Assembly (NCBI RefSeq): GCF_012034935.1
Contig: NZ_JAATEN010000008.1
Location: 62,001 to 126,000 of the forward strand
Source: Streptomyces zingiberis
Lineage (GTDB): Bacteria > Actinomycetota > Actinomycetes > Streptomycetales > Streptomycetaceae
Direction: 5' to 3'
Length of the DNA stretch: 64,000 nt
Shown: piece after piece, positions 61,616 to 64,000 of the stretch
Position numbering within the stretch: the first letter of the stretch is position 1
Layout: each line of letters opens with the position of its first letter
Program-made: the position numbers and the translations under genes
The notes under the pieces: model-generated
What the model saw: only the letters and a program-made list of their open reading frames with translations
What the model was told of the DNA's origin: nothing
Databases searched by the model: none

Positions 61616-61632
61616 CGTCCGTATATCGGACG
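61616..61632. promoter_or_regulatory. Inverted repeat in the SBP upstream region
   Basis: CGTCCG-TATAT-CGGACG, perfect 6-bp arms around an AT-rich centre, about 170 bp before the transporter gene start; candidate operator. No gene in 61466-61798. Confidence 0.4.
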
Positions 61633-61798
61633 GGTCCTGGCTGTTACCAGGGTGTTATCCGACGTCAACTTCGCCCCGTGCCAATGCCGCTGGCCCGGCG
61701 GACTAATGTTTCGCCAGAACTTCACCACACTCCCTGGGGCGGCGGCGCCGGCGTCGGTAAGGTCCCGGGCACGGATCGCAATGCAGGAGACTCCCGAG

Positions 61799-63397
61799 AT
61801 GAACCGCAAGACTCTGGCGCTGCCGGCAGCAATCGCATTGCTGGCCCCGGCCCTGGCCGCCTGCGGGGCCACGGGAGGCGGTGACGGCGCGGACGCGATT
61901 GTCGTCGGTACCACGGACCACTTCGTCGTCACCGAGGACGCCCCGGCGCCCTTCGACCCGGCCCTGGCGTACGACATGGCCCTGTGGAACGTCATGCGCA
62001 ACACGTTCCAGACGCTGATGGCCCTGCCCCGCTCCGGCAGCGAGCCCGTCCCCGAGGCGGCCTCCAAGTGCGGCTTCACCGACCGGCAGAACGAGCAGTA
62101 CCGGTGCACGGTCCGGGAGGGCCTGAAGTTCTCCAACGGCAACGACCTCACCGCGGAGGACGTCAAGTTCTCGGTGGAGCGGACGCTGGCCATCAAGGAC
62201 CCCAACGGCCCCGTCTCCCTGATCTCCAACATCGACCGGGTCGAGACCCTCGGCGACCGCGAGATCGTCTTCCACCTCAAGCAGCCGGACGCCACCTTCC
62301 CGCACAAGCTCGCCACCCCGGCCGCCGCGATCGTGGACGCCGAGAGCTACGACGCCAAGAAGCTCCGCGACGGTTTCGACCTGGTCGGCTCCGGGCCGTA
62401 CGCCCTGGAGACGGAGGAGGAGGACGGCGTCGCCAAGACGCTCACCTTCACCAAGAACCCCAACTACCAGGGCCAGATCGAGATCCGCAACGAGAAGGTG
62501 GAGCTGCGGGTCCTGGAGGACGCCGAGGCCATGGAGAAGGCGCTCATGGACGGCGAGATCGAGGTGATGAGCCGCACGATGTCGCCGGAGCAGATAGCCC
62601 GGTTGCAGCGGAAGGGCTCGAAGGAGATCAACTTCCTGGAGACCCCCGGCCAGGAGATCCGCTACCTCGCCTTCAACACGGAGGACCCGGTCGCCGGCGA
62701 CAAGGCCGTCCGCCGGGCGATGGCCCAGGTCGTGGACCGCCAGGAACTCGTCCGGGACGTCTACGAGCGCAGCGCCGAGCCGCTCTACTCGATCATCCCC
62801 AGGAGCGTCGGCTCCCACGTCAACTCCTTCTTCAACCGCTACGGGGAGCCCGACCCGGAGGCCGCGCGCCGCACTCTGGAGGCCGCGGGCGTCGAGATCC
62901 CCGTCAAGCTGCAGCTCGCCTACACCACGGACCACTACGGGCCGGCCACGAAGGCGGAGTTCGAGACCCTGCGCAAGCAGCTCAACGAGACCGGGCTGTT
63001 CGACGTCACCATCAAGGGCTTCGAATGGAAGACCTTCCGCCCCAGCCAGAGCGAGCGCGCCTACGCCGTCTACGGCATGGGCTGGTACCCGGACTTCCCG
63101 GACCCCGACAACTTCACGGCGCCGTTCTTCTCCCCGGACAACTTCCTCAACAGCCCGTACGACAACAAGGAGATCCACAGCCAGCTGATCCCGGAGACCC
63201 GGCAGCAGGCGGAGCGGACCGGGGCGTCCAAGAGCTTCGAGCGGGTCCAGGACATCGTCGCCGAGGACGTGCCCGTCCTGCCGCTCTGGCAGGGCAAGCA
63301 GTACGTGGCGTCCCGGAACAGCGTCACCGGTGTGGAGTGGGCGCTCAACTCGTCGTCGGTACTGCAACTGTGGGAGCTCGGCCGCTCCGCCGGCTGA
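61799..63397 (+). CDS. ABC transporter substrate-binding lipoprotein (family 5, oligopeptide/nickel type)
   Basis: 532 aa. Lipoprotein signal with lipobox LAAC (near residue 20), then the SBP_bac_5 fold: DPALAYDMALWNVMRNTFQT, GLKFSNGNDLTAEDVKFSVE near 115, NPNYQG near 220, AFNTEDPVAGDKAVRRAMAQ and YGMGWYPDFPDPDNFTAPFF near 420. Binds a peptide or similar ligand outside the cell. ATG at 61799 with AGGAG about 9 nt upstream; an in-frame ATG six codons earlier is possible. No permease or ATPase gene within the window; a paralog follows. Confidence 0.93.
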   Translation: MNRKTLALPAAIALLAPALAACGATGGGDGADAIVVGTTDHFVVTEDAPAPFDPALAYDMALWNVMRNTFQTLMALPRSGSEPVPEAASKCGFTDRQNEQYRCTVREGLKFSNGNDLTAEDVKFSVERTLAIKDPNGPVSLISNIDRVETLGDREIVFHLKQPDATFPHKLATPAAAIVDAESYDAKKLRDGFDLVGSGPYALETEEEDGVAKTLTFTKNPNYQGQIEIRNEKVELRVLEDAEAMEKALMDGEIEVMSRTMSPEQIARLQRKGSKEINFLETPGQEIRYLAFNTEDPVAGDKAVRRAMAQVVDRQELVRDVYERSAEPLYSIIPRSVGSHVNSFFNRYGEPDPEAARRTLEAAGVEIPVKLQLAYTTDHYGPATKAEFETLRKQLNETGLFDVTIKGFEWKTFRPSQSERAYAVYGMGWYPDFPDPDNFTAPFFSPDNFLNSPYDNKEIHSQLIPETRQQAERTGASKSFERVQDIVAEDVPVLPLWQGKQYVASRNSVTGVEWALNSSSVLQLWELGRSAG

Positions 63398-63455
63398 CCG
63401 ATCCGGCAGGCCGAGACGCCGACGGGGGCCGGAGTCCAGCGAGGAGGTGTGAGCA

Positions 63456-64000
63456 TTGCGCATGAGGGCACGTCAGCACCTGTTCGTGGTCCCGGCCCTG
63501 GCGGGGCTGCTGGCCGGATGCGGGGGCGGGGGTTCCGCGGCAGGTACGGGTGAGCCGGTCGTCATGGGAATGACGGACGAGGTCACCGCGGTCGATCCCG
63601 CCTCGGGCTACGACCCGGGCTCCTGGCTGCTGTTCAACAACGTCTTCCAGTCCCTGATCAGCTTCCCCCGCGGCGGGACGACCCCGCAGCCGGAGGCGGC
63701 CGAGCGCTGCGGCTTCGAGGACTCCGCCAGCAAGGTCTACCGCTGTACCCTCAAGGACGGCCTCACGTTCTCCGGCGGCAACCGCCTGACCTCCGAGGAC
63801 GTCGCCTTCTCCTTCCGCCGGACGCTGCGGATCGACGACGAGAACGGCCCGGCCGTCCTGCTGTCCTCGCTCGACAAGGTCGAGACGCCGGACGACAAGA
63901 CGGTGATCTTCCGGCTGAAGACCTCCGACGCGACCTTCCCCATGAAGATCGCCTCCGGCGCCGGTTCCATCGTCGACCACCGCGAGTACCCCGCGGACCG
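63456..64000 (+). CDS. Second family 5 substrate-binding lipoprotein (truncated by window end)
   Basis: N-terminal 181 residues visible. Signal MRARQHLFVVPALAGLLAGC with lipobox LAGC, then DPASGYDPGSWLLFNNVFQS and GLTFSGGNRLTSEDVAFSFR, homologous line by line to the protein just upstream. TTG at 63456 is 8 nt after GAGGAGG and is preferred; the ATG at 63462 is 14 nt away. 58 bp after the first gene, so probably one operon; permease genes may follow beyond the window. Confidence 0.9.
   Translation, partial: MRMRARQHLFVVPALAGLLAGCGGGGSAAGTGEPVVMGMTDEVTAVDPASGYDPGSWLLFNNVFQSLISFPRGGTTPQPEAAERCGFEDSASKVYRCTLKDGLTFSGGNRLTSEDVAFSFRRTLRIDDENGPAVLLSSLDKVETPDDKTVIFRLKTSDATFPMKIASGAGSIVDHREYPAD

Overview
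The window is very GC-rich, densely coded DNA with pronounced third-position GC, many GTG/TTG starts and many long spurious antisense frames, as in a Streptomyces chromosome. Chaplins, mycothiol ligase (mshC), homogentisate dioxygenase, SoxR, the gylR-glpFKD glycerol regulon, a ParJ-like PAC2 protein and a CslA/GlxA pair all point to Streptomyces or a close relative. Gene order from hmgA to metH largely follows the S. coelicolor core region around SCO1715 to SCO1657, read here right to left. No insertion sequence, prophage, CRISPR array or rRNA was seen. One tRNA (Leu-GAG) is present.

Layout. 1-4.2 kb: a truncated pectate lyase behind a LacI-type operator, a cell-wall-anchored lytic polysaccharide monooxygenase (LPMO), a Phd/VapC toxin-antitoxin pair and a short GntR regulator. 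4.7-15.5 kb: secreted SGNH lipase, an orphan type ISP C-terminal-domain protein, a GntR/UTRA regulator, hmgA, a CstB-like persulfide dioxygenase/sulfurtransferase, a TetR regulator with a matching operator at a MaoC hydratase gene, SoxR and a zinc-ribbon protein. 15.7-29.5 kb: penicillin-acylase-family enzyme, NamZ-type muramidase, a TetR/acyl-CoA dehydrogenase/phosphotransferase group, two DUF202 proteins, a conserved unknown, an APC permease and a long-chain acyl-CoA ligase. 29.6-38.7 kb: the glxA-cslA operon, tRNA-Leu, an M20 peptidase, chpH and chpC, a DUF5703 protein and an acidic protein. 38.9-49.4 kb: a degenerate RecD-like protein coupled to an aldo/keto reductase, an LLM oxidoreductase, CorA, a phosphatase-DUF3090-SCO1664 run and mshC. 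49.8-64 kb: ParJ-like PAC2, glpD-glpK-glpF, gylR, metH behind a structured leader, a HAD phosphatase and two tandem oligopeptide-binding lipoproteins, the second cut by the window end.

How the parts work together. The glycerol genes form a GylR-controlled uptake and catabolism unit. The acyl-CoA ligase, acyl-CoA dehydrogenase, MaoC hydratase and two TetR regulators look like local fatty-acid metabolism units with recognisable operators. The cell-surface theme is strong: cslA-glxA (tip-localised glucan), chaplins (amyloid coat and attachment fibrils), a sortase-anchored LPMO and a NamZ muramidase lie within 37 kb. In S. coelicolor, cslA-glxA (SCO2836-2837) is far from chpH/chpC, so their proximity here is the most interesting arrangement. 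The most promising undescribed element is the short folded RNA predicted directly before metH.
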